A stretch of 64,000 nt of DNA, from NCBI GenBank assembly GCA_016647705.1, contig CM028326.1:46716785-46780784 (forward strand), in the 5' to 3' direction. The translations under genes and the position numbers were made by a program. Numbering within the stretch: position 1 is the stretch's first letter; every line of letters begins with the position of its first letter. This stretch comes from Eucommia ulmoides (lineage: Eukaryota; Streptophyta; Magnoliopsida; Garryales; Eucommiaceae). Under the pieces are notes generated by a model. The model saw only the letters and a list, made by a program, of their open reading frames with translations. It did not search any database and had not been told where the DNA came from. Of the stretch, positions 33,147-45,272 are shown one piece after another.

Positions 33147-33267
33147 GTTCGAATGGTGATAGAGGATGTTCTGATGTGGCTTTCTTCAATACCCACTCTC
33201 TTGATCTTACTTAGAAGGCACATGTTTAGTGCTGATCCATTGTCCATGAGGACTTGGGACATGATGT
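33147..33267 (-). mobile_element. Gypsy (Tat-type) protease fragment, part 1
   Basis: The minus frame contains QVLMDNGSALNMCLLSKIKR followed by VGIEESHIRTSS. The D-N-G-S motif and its context match the retropepsin of Tat-lineage Gypsy elements (compare RVLVDNGSTLNICP at about 40400). The fragment is cut at 33267 by the next LTR. Confidence 0.8.
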
Positions 33268-34690
33268 TGTAAGACCTAACTTTTGCACATGTTTTTTTTT
33301 AGTTGCATTTTAGAACGTTTAGAAAAAATAATAGGATTCATTGTGTTATTTAAATTTTACTTTAAAATTTTTAAGTGGTTATTATGATATTTAAAAATTT
33401 GATTTTAAGACCTTTAGGGGGTTAAATGTTAATTTAAATTTGGACTTTTAAAAGTTTAGAGATTTTTATGTTACATTAAAATAGAATTTTAAGAGTTCTG
33501 AGATATAATTAATATTTTCTTTATGTTAGGAGGGTATTTTATGTAAATAAGTATATATATATATATATATAAAAGAATGAAAATGTGTGTGTGTTGTCTT
33601 CTTGAGAAGAAGAGAACACACAAACTTCTTTTTTGTGTTGGCCAATTTTTAGCCACACAAGATTTTAAACAATAATTAATAATAATAATAATAATAACAA
33701 ATAGAGAAATGAAGTCTATGCCTCTACTCTCTCTCTCTCTATATATGTGGTAATTAAACACACACACACACACACACACTCAATTGCGATTCCTCTAAAA
33801 AAAAAGATGGTATTTATAAAGTTATATATATAATATATATATTAGTGTGTATATATATATGTATATATATTCGAAAAATGTATATACTTGTGCTATATAT
33901 GTGTGTGTGTGTGTGTATATAAATATATATATGGTTTATATATTTATAGACAGATAAAATTATTGGTGACAAATTTAATTTAAACTAGATTTTGTTTTTA
34001 TTAAAATGATATTTTAGTATTTTATTGACTAATAAATATTATTAACAGTTGGTTAATGTTATCCTGTAAAATAAATTATTAATTAGAACAATTTTGTAAT
34101 TGTTCTTTTTGTACAATTAATTTTAACTTAAAAAATGGGGCATCTAATAAATTTCGAACGATCAAGAAAACTTGGAAATGAGAAAAATTGCATTTATGCA
34201 TTTCACGCATTGCATGCCATATTAGATCACTTAGATAAATTCTTAGCTTAGGCCTTACCATTGTTAGGTTCACAGGCGAGGGCGACCTCGTCAGTGTTAT
34301 GACAGTAGTGTGAAAAGCAACGTAATTATTGAGGTGAGTGTACTGTCTTCTATGTAAATTACCCAATGATATTTTCATACAAAAATATGAAAAGAAAAGG
34401 TTTATTAAAATTGATTATTTTATAACATTAAATGGATAAAGTAAATGGTTAAATGTAAAAATTAGTTTTTATTATTATACCTATATGTCATAATGCGATC
34501 CTGACCAGAGGGCATGTCCTGCGGGATATTGTTAGTCCTAACAGGAGGGCAAGTTCTGTAGGATGTTATGTTGTGACCTGATAGAAGAGCATATCCTGTA
34601 GGTGGTTATTGTTGTTGTTGTTGACAATGATGATTATCATCATGATATGGTGGTTTATACTCTGTGTTGGCTCCTACCATTGTGGTCTGG
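33268..34690 (+). mobile_element. Truncated Tekay-like LTR
   Basis: It starts TGTAAGACCTAAC and parallels the solo LTR at 4427 over its first half (TAGTTGCATTTTAGAACGTTTAG, then the GGAGGGCATGTCCTGC subrepeats at 34500-34610). It contains TA, AC/GT and AAT microsatellites (33550-33930). The 3' half is missing; it fades into an Athila-like LTR fragment near 34690, so that boundary is approximate. Confidence 0.7.
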
Positions 34691-35557
34691 ACGTTGCGAC
34701 AGTGGGCTGCATTTCAGAATTTTGCCCTCATGCTTATTTTCCCACCGTTCTTCCACCGATTTGATCGTTTATGATCCGTTTTTATGCTTTTTTACCCCCA
34801 CACACCTGATGTATATAAAAATACATAAAAATGTATTAAAACATAATAAAACATAATAAACGTACTCGAAAACTAATAAGTTCGGTTTGAAAATAGATAG
34901 GTAAATTACACCTATCAAATACCCAAAAACTTGAAATTTTGCTAGTCCTCGAGCAAAACACCCACACCATATAAGAAATTATAACAACTAATTACGAAAC
35001 GAAAAAAAACTAAAAACGAAAAATACAAAAAACAATAATGTGAAGTTTTGAATATCATCTACCAACCAAACGATGTTTTCTCTTATCGGCCCCCAATCCT
35101 ATCAAGGTCAAGAATAAATCACACCATGTGGTGTTCTCGAATTTTAACACTCGATGATAGTAAGCGCCATTCTAGATCATGTCCAAAGTGTGTGTGATAA
35201 AACTCAAATATACAACTATCTATTGATTAGATGGGATTATCCTTTAATAAAGTTCATCAATAAAACCATTTAGGTATAGGGAATCCATAAGCCTAACCTG
35301 GGTTCTATTCTCCACTAATGTAGGCTCGGAGAAATCTAAAAAGATCATTAGGACTTGGTTCGGTTTTTGGACAAATGGCCAAGGGTATATTGGAAATAGA
35401 AAATAGGTTAACGTCGTTAACTTAACGATACCCGAGGCACATACTTGGCACTCTTACACCCGAAACCCCATAGATAAATTAAAACAACCCTGAACATACA
35501 TTTAAAAATGACGTACTCACTTGTCAAAAGAAATGAAAATTGTACTATATGTACATA

Positions 35558-35589
<32 letters not shown>

Positions 35590-36514
35590 TTACCACACCC
35601 TCCAACTTATTTGATTATTAAAATTTCATGGGTGTGGTTTAAATAAAAGAAAAATGACAAGTGAGTACTCGAATAATGAACTAATTAAAGGTTTGCCCTT
35701 AAACCCAACCGCTCACTTCAAGTAGCATTTGTAACTGCTAGCTTGATTCACTCAAATTGTGCCTTCAGCTCGGTGATATAGATTTGGAAAAAGTTCAATC
35801 GGCCATGGTATTAGTTAAGTGTTCATAATTGAAACGGTTTTTAGTCTTCGATAGGGTAACGAGGGATAAACATTTGACAAGGTAAGCTGAAAAGGCTTAA
35901 GCGATAAAAATGAATGCTTAAATCATATCTCCCGAACTACCTCGCCTAGGATTTCGCCCCGAATTTCCCCCAAATCAAGTTCTAAAATTCCTATTGTCAT
36001 GAATTTGGTTGACAGATAATCGTTTTCAAATCAAATAGACAGTTATACATTGAGTTTACGTGCTCATGCATTTAGGATCTACAATAACTTTTACTAAAAC
36101 GATAGATCAAGCACATAGAACACACATGAATGAGATTTAAGCTCGACCTCAATAAACAACCAGGGGACAGACTCATTATCGGGTAATAGTCCAGATGAAG
36201 TAAAAACTTAGCACAAAATAACAACTAAACTAAACTAACTAATCCTAAACAAACATGCATACAATAAAAACAAAACCACTTGAACTAATAATACTAAAAT
36301 ACTACACATCACTTCCGAACTTAAAACCGACAGTGTCTTCAATAACCCATTAGCGATCCCAATGATAGAATATAACATGATATTGAAGACGGGGGTTTAA
36401 AACATGTACCTAGGAGGTGAGAGAATCTCACCTCCGAATCAAGTCGACAGTGACGGATTTAATTTATTTTTTTGAACTTGGGTTACCTCCCAAGAAGTGC
36501 TTGGTTTATGGTCT

Positions 36515-37440
36515 TCAACCTGACACGCTGAAGTGCTCTTCAAATAACGACTTCCGCCCATGGTAAGTGTCGTACAACACTACATACAGGTCTTGATTTG
36601 GAACGCCCTCAAGACAGGCGAGATTTGGCATTGTATGGCCCGAGCTTTCAACAACATTCCTCACTGGCTCATGCACTTGGTGGGCATAAAAGAACATTGC
36701 TTTTGGCGGCAAAGGGTAAGTGAGGCACATCGGATCCTCGTAGATATGATCGTCTGGGATCGATGGTCCCAAGCTCCTTCCGCTCGTTTCCAGTTCCTCC
36801 TAGTGGCTTTCACATTCGAATGCGGCTTGTTCATCTCTTAGTGCCACTATTTCTGACTCGGTCTCAATTAAGCAAATTAGTTGACTGATTTGTGTCTGAA
36901 GAGACGTTACGATCGCATTGATTTCGACGCAGGTTGTCTCAATTGTGTCAAGACAAACCTCGTGTTCATTGATTCGATCATTTGTTTCCCTCCAAAACGC
37001 TTGAGTTTCCCCAATAAAATCAGCTAAAATTTTCTCCAGAGCAAGGGAAGACTCAACATATTTCCTCTGTGTGTTAATTCATGGCACCATAGCGGTGAAA
37101 GTATCTCCCAAGCTTTGATAACTTAGTGAATAATTCCAATACTAAAAATCAAACTCGGCCATGTCTTCCAACAATCGATAGGCTTCATCCACGGATAATT
37201 GGTCGAAAGATGTGGTATAGTTTTTTCTTTCAACTTAATTTCTGGTTGCGGCTAATAACCCATCGAGGAAGTTTAATAGTTGACATTCCCTCAGGAAACG
37301 ATGGTTTAGAAACTGGAGTAGCAATTCCTTGTAACGATCCCAAGCACTATAAAACAGCTCGAAATCTCATTGAAAGAAATGCATCAATACTTGTTGATCT
37401 AGCATCTTCAAGTACCTTGTGTAAGAAATAAAAACAAAAC
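36515..37440 (-). pseudogene. Gypsy gag remnant in element A
   Basis: Readable gag blocks on the minus strand, out of frame with one another, include DQLSVDEAYRLLEDMAEFDF (about 37200-37140) and, after a helical stretch, DDHIYEDPMCLTYPLPPKAM (about 36750-36690). The equivalent blocks in element B are DQLTTNKAYWLLEDMAEFDF and DDHIYEDLMWLTCPPQFPAL. These match the C-terminal gag region of Athila/Tat elements. It has multiple stops and is not functional. Confidence 0.65.
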
Positions 37441-37529
37441 TACAAAGAAAAAAGATTATAAACAATAAAAAATGCCTAAATTAAAATCAATTTATTTACT
37501 CACAATATCAACGATAATCTGAAAACCAA

Positions 37530-37547
37530 TCCCCGGCAACGGCACCG
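37530..37547 (-). other. Primer-binding site of element A (tRNA-Asp)
   Basis: The minus strand reads CGGTGCCGTTGCCGGGGA, 16 of 18 bases identical to the complement of the plant tRNA-Asp 3' end (TGGCGCCGTTGCCGGGGA), which Athila/Tat elements use as primer. Confidence 0.85.
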
Positions 37548-38687
37548 AAAACTTGTTAGCGGAATATTACGTCGCCACTTTCACCGCAAGTGTACGGGTC
37601 AAGTTTTAGTATAGATGAGAAGGAATAGGGGTTTTCGTATCCACATGGATTGGTTGAGATTATTATCGAGTACCGCGATTGTCATAACCTAACTTTATTT
37701 AGAAGATATAGTTTAAAATTAATTAATACTAATACTAAGTTAATTAATCTAATTATACTAATATTATATTGATATGTTTAGGGGAAAAGATTCGCTAAGG
37801 ATTAACTTCATTTACAAAAATGTGTTTGGTCTCGTTTAGTTTATAATAACCTATCCTACAATCTCTGTATCGTAAACTCACTCGCCACATCTCCTGAGTG
37901 TAAGATGAGTGAATATGCGATTTCGCGTCAACGAAGAAGTCGCCCTCAACATCTGAACGACACTAGGTCACATGAGTTTTGTCCCAACGTCATTGATTGC
38001 ACACTTTCTAACTGTCTCCCGGGTTATTAGATCGTCGCATAGTGTTTACCTTAATCCGAATTCGTGGTTACCTCTCCCGAGTGTCAAACCCTGTAAATTA
38101 TACCTATCAGGTCCTTTCGAGCAACTAGGTGTGTGGTGAAGTACAACAAATAGTAGTGTAGTGTTTGAGCGGTCCAGGCTAGCATGCAACAAGTTCTTTT
38201 CAGTTCCAAATATTTTTCCTCGTACAGAGTGAACCTCTTACTAACATAGTAGATGGTTCTCTCTTTCCTTCCCAAACTATCATGTTGTCCTAGCATTGCC
38301 CCCATGGTAGTTTCTAGTACAGTGAGGTACAATAGAAAAGGACGCCCATGTTGAGTTGACACTAAGATAGAAGGGCATATTAGGTTGGCCTTGACTTTTC
38401 TAAGGTTGCTTGACATTCGTTGTTTTTTTTTTCTTTTCTTTTCAGATTCCTTTCTTTAATTGTTTAAAAATTAGCTTACTAGTTTGTTTTTTCGTTATAG
38501 GTGCTGGAATTTTGATTTTGGCTTTAATCTTGGTGGGATCAATTTCAATACCCCGACGATTTACCATGAATCCCAATAATTTCTCGGATACTACTCCAAA
38601 TGCGCATTCGGCCGGGTTGAGCTTTAATTAGAACATTCGAAGTCAGTCGAACATCTTCTTCAGGTGTTCTATATAATATTCGTCTTC

Positions 38688-38945
38688 TCAAGATTTCACG
38701 ATCATGTTGTCCACATAGACTTCTATATCCTTGTGGATCATGTCGTGAAATAGTGTCGTCATAGCCCTTTGGAAATTTGCCTCGATATTCTTGAGTTCAA
38801 AAGGCATGGCTCGATAACCGAACACACCCAATGGTGTAATGAATGAGGTCTTATGTTTATCATCTTTGTCAACTAGAATTTGGTTATACCCGCAGAATCT
38901 ATCCACAAAGGATAAAATCCTACACCTGGTAATATTATCCAGCAT
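38688..38945 (-). pseudogene. Gypsy reverse transcriptase core, catalytic Asp to Asn
   Basis: This 85-residue open frame spans RT blocks 3-5. The active-site sequence is EVYVDNMIVKS instead of EVYVDDMIxKS, so one metal-binding Asp is lost by a single base change. KNAGATYQRAM-type sequence is changed to KNIEANFQRAM. Confidence 0.88.
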
Positions 38946-40198
38946 GATGTGGATATTTGGCAGTGAGAAGTCGTCTTTTGGACTTGTTGAATTGATACTT
39001 TTATAGCCAACACAGACTTGAATTTTTCTGTCTTTCTTGGGTGCCTACACTATATTGCTTAACTATATGTAAGATGTAAGGACTTCGATAAGGTGGGCTT
39101 TAAATTGCTTTATGATTTTCTCTTTAACTTTTAGGCTAATCTCTAGTCTCATCTTTTGGAGTTTTTTCTTAATGGGCTTGATTTCTTCTTTGATGAGAAC
39201 CTTGTGCGTCATGATATCGGTTGATAGTCCCACCATGTCATTGTAGGACTATGCGAATACATCCTGGTATTCTTTTAATAGGGCTGTTAGGTCTTTTCTT
39301 TCTTGGTTACTAAATGATTTTCTGATCTTGGTTTCTCTCGGATTTTTTGGGTCTCCTAGGTTTACTGTTTCAGTCTCGTCTCAGCTCAGAGTAGGTCGAT
39401 CTTTGAATCATTCTAAGGCACTTTGAACTTTCTCAGTATTCTCGAGAATTGGGTCATCTTTTGTTTCCATTTTCATTAATTCGCAACTTATTTCCTTATC
39501 TAGATTGTACTTCTCAAGAAGGTGTTTTTCATTATTGTATATATTATATACGAGATTATTTGGGCACCTGAAAAAATATAAGATCTGATTTTAAATATGT
39601 AATTTTCTAGCATAACTATTATTTTAATACAAAAGAGAAAATTCAAAAGACAAAAGGCCTAGGGATAGGATAATCTCGACTATCTGGTGGCTAGTCAGAT
39701 AGGAGATATAGTTATTACTTTCTAATTACAAAAGTCTTCGATGCACAAGGATGGGGCAGGCTTGCCAGTTGCCAAGTTTGGCTGTTAGCTGTTCTAACAT
39801 TAGTTCATTTACTTTCCTCTTCACCGTTGATTTCTCAGCTTGGACTATACTAGCGGTGAATGAAATATTAACCCAAATATGAGGTACCACCCTAGGTCCC
39901 TCATTCTTCTAGGGTCGATGGCCATATCCCCCATTTAATCTCGAAACGTATCCCAACCTCTGGGTATCCAGCTTCTTCTTGATCTTAAACATGGATTGCA
40001 TCATTACTTTACTTTTACTGAGTTCTATTTTTGGATCGAAGTTCATTAAATTCATATGGGTGGATATTATGGTCACGATGGTGGATAATCTAGGCATCGA
40101 CGATAGGCACCCTAGTGAACATACGAGGCATTGGCGAAGGATTGAAATGAGGCTGCCTGCTCAACATGCTTGGTTATAACTATTGGAGCCCCTGAGGA

Positions 40199-40621
40199 TC
40201 AGTTGATGGCATGATCCTTTTTGGATAGATAGTTCCAATATTGTCCTCGAATATGAACTTCATCGTCTGATGGAGTGGTGAGAGAACTTCCCCAGCCGAT
40301 TGTACTCAACTGTGTGTACTCATTGGCCCCTATCTTCTGGAGTGTACTAATAGGGCATATGTTAAGCGTTGATCCATTATCTACTAGGACTCGAGAGAGG
40401 ATGAAGTCATTGTACTTTACCAAAATGTTAGGCAGTTTGATGTGCCTAATTCCTTCTGAAGGTATCTCATCATCAATTAAAGTCATGAGATTTGTGCTAA
40501 GGATATTCTCCACTATATTACTAAAGTGATCTTGCAATATGGAGTTCGGTAGATGGGCCTCATTGAGGACATTCATCAGTGTATTTCGGTGTACTTCCGA
40601 GGTTATAAGCAACGGCAACAT
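40199..40621 (-). pseudogene. Gypsy retropepsin, Tat lineage
   Basis: This 140-residue open frame has the active site ILSRVLVDNGSTLNICP, with conserved flanks IRHIKLPNILVKYNDFILSR and ISTLQKIG. The Asp of the D-N/T-G-S motif is retained. The end of the frame (after TTPSDDEVH) has drifted from the family. It belongs with the RT and RNase H downstream on the same strand. Confidence 0.85.
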
Positions 40622-41320
40622 TGATATATGTGATGGTGCTTTGTTGAGTTATTTGATGATGTTGTATTTTGTGTTCTTTACTGCTTTAAGAAACTCTTGC
40701 ACCTCTTCCTTGGTGACAGGTTTCTTAGGGACCCTCCTAGATTCCATATTAGGTATTTTCAGCAAGTTAAGAGCAACAAAACCACTTCCCCTTCAGGTAA
40801 TGCCTCCGCCCTCTCCAACTTGATCCACTGTCTTTGCTATTGTATTAGTTCTTATGGTAGTGGAGTAATCCCATGGTACCTCTTTTAAGCTTTTGACTAG
40901 TCCCGACCTCTGAGCTTCAAATGTTAAGCCAATTTCAGGTTGGTTACTATCTCAATTGGAGAGACTTGTGGCTGTATAGTAAAGATGGAGACTCTAGAAC
41001 CCCATAATTTCTTAGGGTCTATCTACAAGAATCTATAATCGACTAAGTTAATCCAAAAGTCATCTTGGATCAGGACACTTGGTCGTCTGCCTAGGGTACT
41101 AGAGTTTTCTTTCATTGCGGGATTAACACCATTTCGCCACGATGACTCTAATGTCTGGTTTGCTCTATACTTTTGACCAATTTGCATTGGGTAGTATAAG
41201 TCAATTCTCTTTTTAGGTGGGAGTAGTGGTGCATAGCTTGGGGGTTCCTTCTTAGGTGGATGGCACGCACTCAAAACTTGGCCAACCGTGTCAGCTATTT
41301 CTGTGATATTCTTGCTCAAA

Positions 41321-42092
41321 ATGCTAATCTATCCCCTATTCTTGCTCAGAATGCTGATCTTTCCCTATATCCGGACTCACTCTTCCCGACCTTGAGATAT
41401 ATATATATTTTTTCCTCTATTACTTCCATGTTTATATCTATTATGGGCCCATTTCCTTTAGTGCCTTTTTGCTTCAGTACTTCTTCCTCGAAATCACTTA
41501 TCCATCCAATAGGGGTAATCGATCTATTATCCCCCACCTAGGAGGGGCGAGAAAGATCTAACCATTAGGCCTGAGAGTAATTTTCGACTTCTACCTATAT
41601 TTTCTCAGGTGGTTTTGGATCAATTCTCCATATTCTTGTGTTGTCCTTGGGATCAGCCTCCTAGTCTCACCCAATCATATTGACGGTCGGTGTTCGCTTA
41701 TCGTGTTTTGGTAATGGGTTATACCGATAATTCAATTGAGCTGCCTTTCCTTCCATTAGGAAACATATTGCTTTGGCTTGAATAAGGTCTTCTATCTAGC
41801 CTCTTAGGCTATAATAGCTATCGGTATGGTGGCTAGCTGCCCCAAAGTGATAAACATAGAATTGATTTGGACTGAAGAACGGGATTTAGGAATTTAGGCA
41901 GTTTTAAGATATTGGTACAAGCATCTTGTTTGACACATTCTTTGAAGATTCGAGAAAGTGGTACTGGAAACAGGGCATATTGTCTTTGCCCTCTAGGTGG
42001 ATGATTGGGTTTGAGATTCGATAGGTTTTGGTAATTGAAAGGGATTGGGGTTGGTGGTAGAGGTTTATAGGGAGCTCAATATGGGTAGGGAA
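41321..42092 (-). mobile_element. Tat-lineage Gypsy gag C-terminal part
   Basis: Broken minus frames include YVYHFGAASHHTDSYYSLRG and IEDLIQAKAICFLMEG, equivalent to the CxYHxxxxGHxTExCxxLK zinc site that precedes the protease in Tat elements; the first and last Cys are replaced by Tyr. PPRGQRQYALFPVPLSRIFK lies upstream. The sequence is interrupted at 42093 by element B and continues at 47709. Confidence 0.65.
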
Positions 42093-43559
42093 CGGAATTA
42101 TTCGTCGCTACTTTTACCGAAAGTGTACGAGTCAAGTTTTAATAGAATAGTGATGAGTGGGGTTGTTGCATCCACAGGGATTGGGTTAAATTGTCGTTAA
42201 GTACCGCGATTACATAACTAAACTTTATCTAGGCGATAGAATTTTTAGGGTTTTTGTTATAAGATAAACTAAACTAAAATTATAACTAATTAAACTACAA
42301 TACTAATAATGAAATTTATGGGAATATATTATCTAGGGATTAACTTCATTCACTTAAACATGTTTGAATTAATCTAGTTTACATTAACGGTATTCAAACT
42401 CTCCGATAATCTAGGTATCAAAAACTCACTCATTACCTCTCCTGAGTGTAAAGTGAATGAATATACGACTCATGTCAACACTGATATCCCTATCTAGTGT
42501 CTAAACAATCACATGAGTCTCGCACCAACCTCACGGATTGCACACTTTCTAATAATCTCCTGATTCATTAGATCATCGCATTATGTTTAAACCCTAGTCC
42601 GAATCCGGGGTTACCTCTCCCGAGTGTCAAACCCCGTATTTTCAAACCAACCACAATATCATAACAAGCATATAATGGATGTAATAAAATGGCAAACACA
42701 ATCGAATGCAAATGAACAACCGTTAACGAAACAACGATTCAAGCAAACATAGTTTTCATGAACTAATTCAATCCCTAGACAATAGATACTTAGCTACTCA
42801 TGATCATAACCTCATATTCAACGTTACATGAGAATAATATCATCATACAATCTACAAAGTTGAAGAACAAAGAAAGAAACAAAAAATGGAAAGCAAATCT
42901 GTGAAGTGAATGGTTCCACTTCCACAAAATTGGCTTCAAGAATGTTTCCTCTTCTCCTTTTGATGATCTATCCTTTTGGTTCTCGATCTTGAGCTCCCAA
43001 ATATCTCCAAAAGAGTTCCCCAAAACATGCATAGGGCGTTGGTATTGAGGGGATATCAAGACAAATCCAAAATATCACAAAATTATCCTAAAATATCTTT
43101 ATCAGGTGGTGCCAGGTCGCTGCAGCAATGGGGGGCGGTGTTGTAGTGATCAAAGGGTTGTAACATACTGCCGGATCACCACTGCAGTGCTCAAAAGCGT
43201 CACTGCAGCGATGGAAATGGGCATGCTGCAGCGATGGAAATGGGCATGCTGACAGCAGGTTCTTCTTTTGGCCGTAACATTCTCGTTCGAACTCCGATTG
43301 AGGTGATTCAAACACCTATGGAAAGTTAAGATATAGATAGACAACTTCCATGTTTTGAGATTTTCCAAAATTGGATTGAATCATTGTCTAAAAGGGTCTT
43401 TAAGTTACTGTACCTGAACCGGATTTTCATATTTTCATCTATTTATTCAAAAACCTATAAAACAATACAAACACACATTAAACTAACAAAAATGCTTGAA
43501 AACACACAAATATTTGAATTTAAAAGTATTTGATTTGTTGGTAAATAAACTACTAATCA
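42093..43559 (-). repeat. 3' LTR of element B
   Basis: In plus coordinates the LTR runs from CGGAATTATTCGTCGC to AACTACTAATCA, so on the minus strand it starts TGATTAG. It contains a short direct repeat (CTGCAGCGATGGAAATGGGCATG, twice, 43200-43250) and is paired with 46227-47708. Confidence 0.85.
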
Positions 43560-45272
43560 AATACCCTTAAACTCAAACGTTTGCTTGTCCTCAAGCAAAA
43601 ACACATAAACAAGAAAATAAACTAGCACAACGAATTTACAAACTTAAATACTAAAAGCGACAAACACAGACGAACTAAAAACAACAACGTGTGAGTTTTG
43701 GAGTTCAACTAATTGATCAAAAAGTTATCCCTCAACGGCACCCAATCATATCGAGTTCAAGAATAAAACCGCACCATGTGGTGTTCTAGAATTTCAACAT
43801 TCAATAACGGTAAACGCCATTCTAGATCAATTCCAAGTGTGCGTGTGAAAACTCAAATATACAACATCCAAAGACCAGATTAGATTATTCACCAACAAAT
43901 ATCGTGACTTAGACCATAAAGGATTAGGATATCCATATGTTAGATTGGGTTCTACTCTCTACTAATGTAGGCTTGGAAGTTCAAGAAGATTAAAAGGACT
44001 TGGTTCGATTTTTGACAATTGGCCAGAAGTATATCAGCAATCTAAAATAGGTAAATGTTATTTGATCAACGATACCCAAGGCACTACGCTTGGCGCTCAA
44101 TCACACTCGTACCCACAAAGATCAATTCGAAATAACCCTGAACTAACATTTTAGAACTTTGCACTCACATATAAAAAGAAACAAAAATAGAACTACATTT
44201 ACATATGTTTTTTATTTTTTACGACCACACCCCCAAACTTATTTGATTTGTACAATTTCACGGGTGAGAAAAAACGATAGAAAAATGACAAGTGAGTACT
44301 TGAATAACTAACCAATCAAAAGTTTGCCCAAAACCCAATCGCTTACTTCAAGTAGTATTTACAAATGCTCACTTGATTTTGACTCAAATTGTGCCTTAGG
44401 TTTAGCGACAGAGGTTTGGAAAAAAGTTTTATTGGCCAGGGTATTTGTTATGTGTTCAGAATTGAAACGGCTAAAAGTTTTTGACAAGTTAACGGGGGAT
44501 AAAACTTATAACATGGTAGGCTTTAATGGCTCAAGCGATCAAATTGATTGCCTGAATCATATCTCCTGAACTACCTCGCCTAGGATTTTACCTCAAGTTT
44601 CCCCCAATCAGGTTCTAGAATCCCTAAAATTGTTATGAACTTGCTACTGAATAGTTGGCGTCAAATCAATTGAATAGCTATACATTGAGTATACGTGCTC
44701 GTGCAAATTAGGATCTACAATAACTTTTACCAAAACAAAATATCAAGCACACAGAACACACATGCATGGGCATTACCCCTGACCTCGATAAACAACTAAG
44801 GGATAATATTATCATCGAGTAATGACCCAAAAGAACTACAAAACTCAACACATAAAAACAACAACTATCAACATACTTTTACTGCACAAACATGTATGCA
44901 AACAATTTAACTTAAACTAACACAACAATTAAATTTAAACTATACAACCAACAAAAAGATAATATACTAGAAAGTATACAAAACATCAACACCCCCAAAC
45001 TCGGAATGGGAAGTGTCCACAGTGACCCAACATCCAACTCAACAAATAACATGTATTATAGTGACGAATGGGGTTTTGAACATGTACCTGGGAGGCGAGA
45101 CAATCTCGCCTCCGAGTGTAGTCGGTTGTGATGGATTGATTTATTTTGAAACTTGGGTTGCCTCCCAATAAGCGCTTGGTTTAATGTCCTCGGCTTGACA
45201 CGGATAAGGGCTCGTCAAAGAGTGGCTTCTGTCCATAGTGTGTGTCATACAACACAACATACGGGTCTTGAT
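43560..45272 (-). other. Non-coding interior of element B
   Basis: No reading frame of any family is seen, yet this block is clearly related to 34918-36500 of element A (TCAAGAATAAA...CACCATGTGGTGTTCT, AACTACCTCGCCTAGGATTT). Its conservation between two copies suggests it belonged to the element when it was mobile. Confidence 0.7.

Larger units (their letters stand above)
34691..38109 (-). mobile_element. Athila-like non-autonomous element A, rearranged
   Basis: On the minus strand the parts are: 5' LTR (38109-37554) with an internal deletion near 38094; primer site; gag remnant; a long non-coding interior (36500-34918); and a truncated 3' LTR (34917 to about 34691). The interior matches element B (for example CACCATGTGGTGTTCT, CGCCATTCTAGATCA). 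No protease, RT or integrase is seen, so it would depend on an autonomous Athila relative. Its 5' LTR abuts the RNase H of the Tat element at 38110. There is a T28 run at 35559-35586. Confidence 0.75.
38110..41320 (-). mobile_element. Tat-lineage Gypsy pol remnant (protease, RT, RNase H)
   Basis: This is continuous but stop-riddled Ty3/Gypsy pol in minus orientation. Protease: RVLVDNGSTLNICPISTLQK (40621-40199). The linker about 39200-39400 has DMVGLSTDIMTHKVLIKEE. RT: SPKDDFSLPNIH, FVDRFCGYNQILVDKDDKHK, FITPLGVFGYRAMPFELKN and FHDMIHKDIEVYVDNMIVKS (38945-38688), where the catalytic YVDD is YVDN. RNase H: YYVSKRFTLYEEKYLELKRT (38416-38110). It is cut at 38110 by element A; integrase is absent. 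Sequence style fits the Tat lineage. Confidence 0.88.

Noticed and set aside
36560-36841. Plus-strand ORF of 93 residues
   Set aside because: It is the antisense shadow of the Athila-like gag remnant on the minus strand.
42082-42093. Alternative LTR end TGGGTAGGG for element B
   Set aside because: Paired LTR alignment agrees only from GGAATTATTCG, and this start gives no target duplication; boundaries are left with about 10 bp uncertainty.
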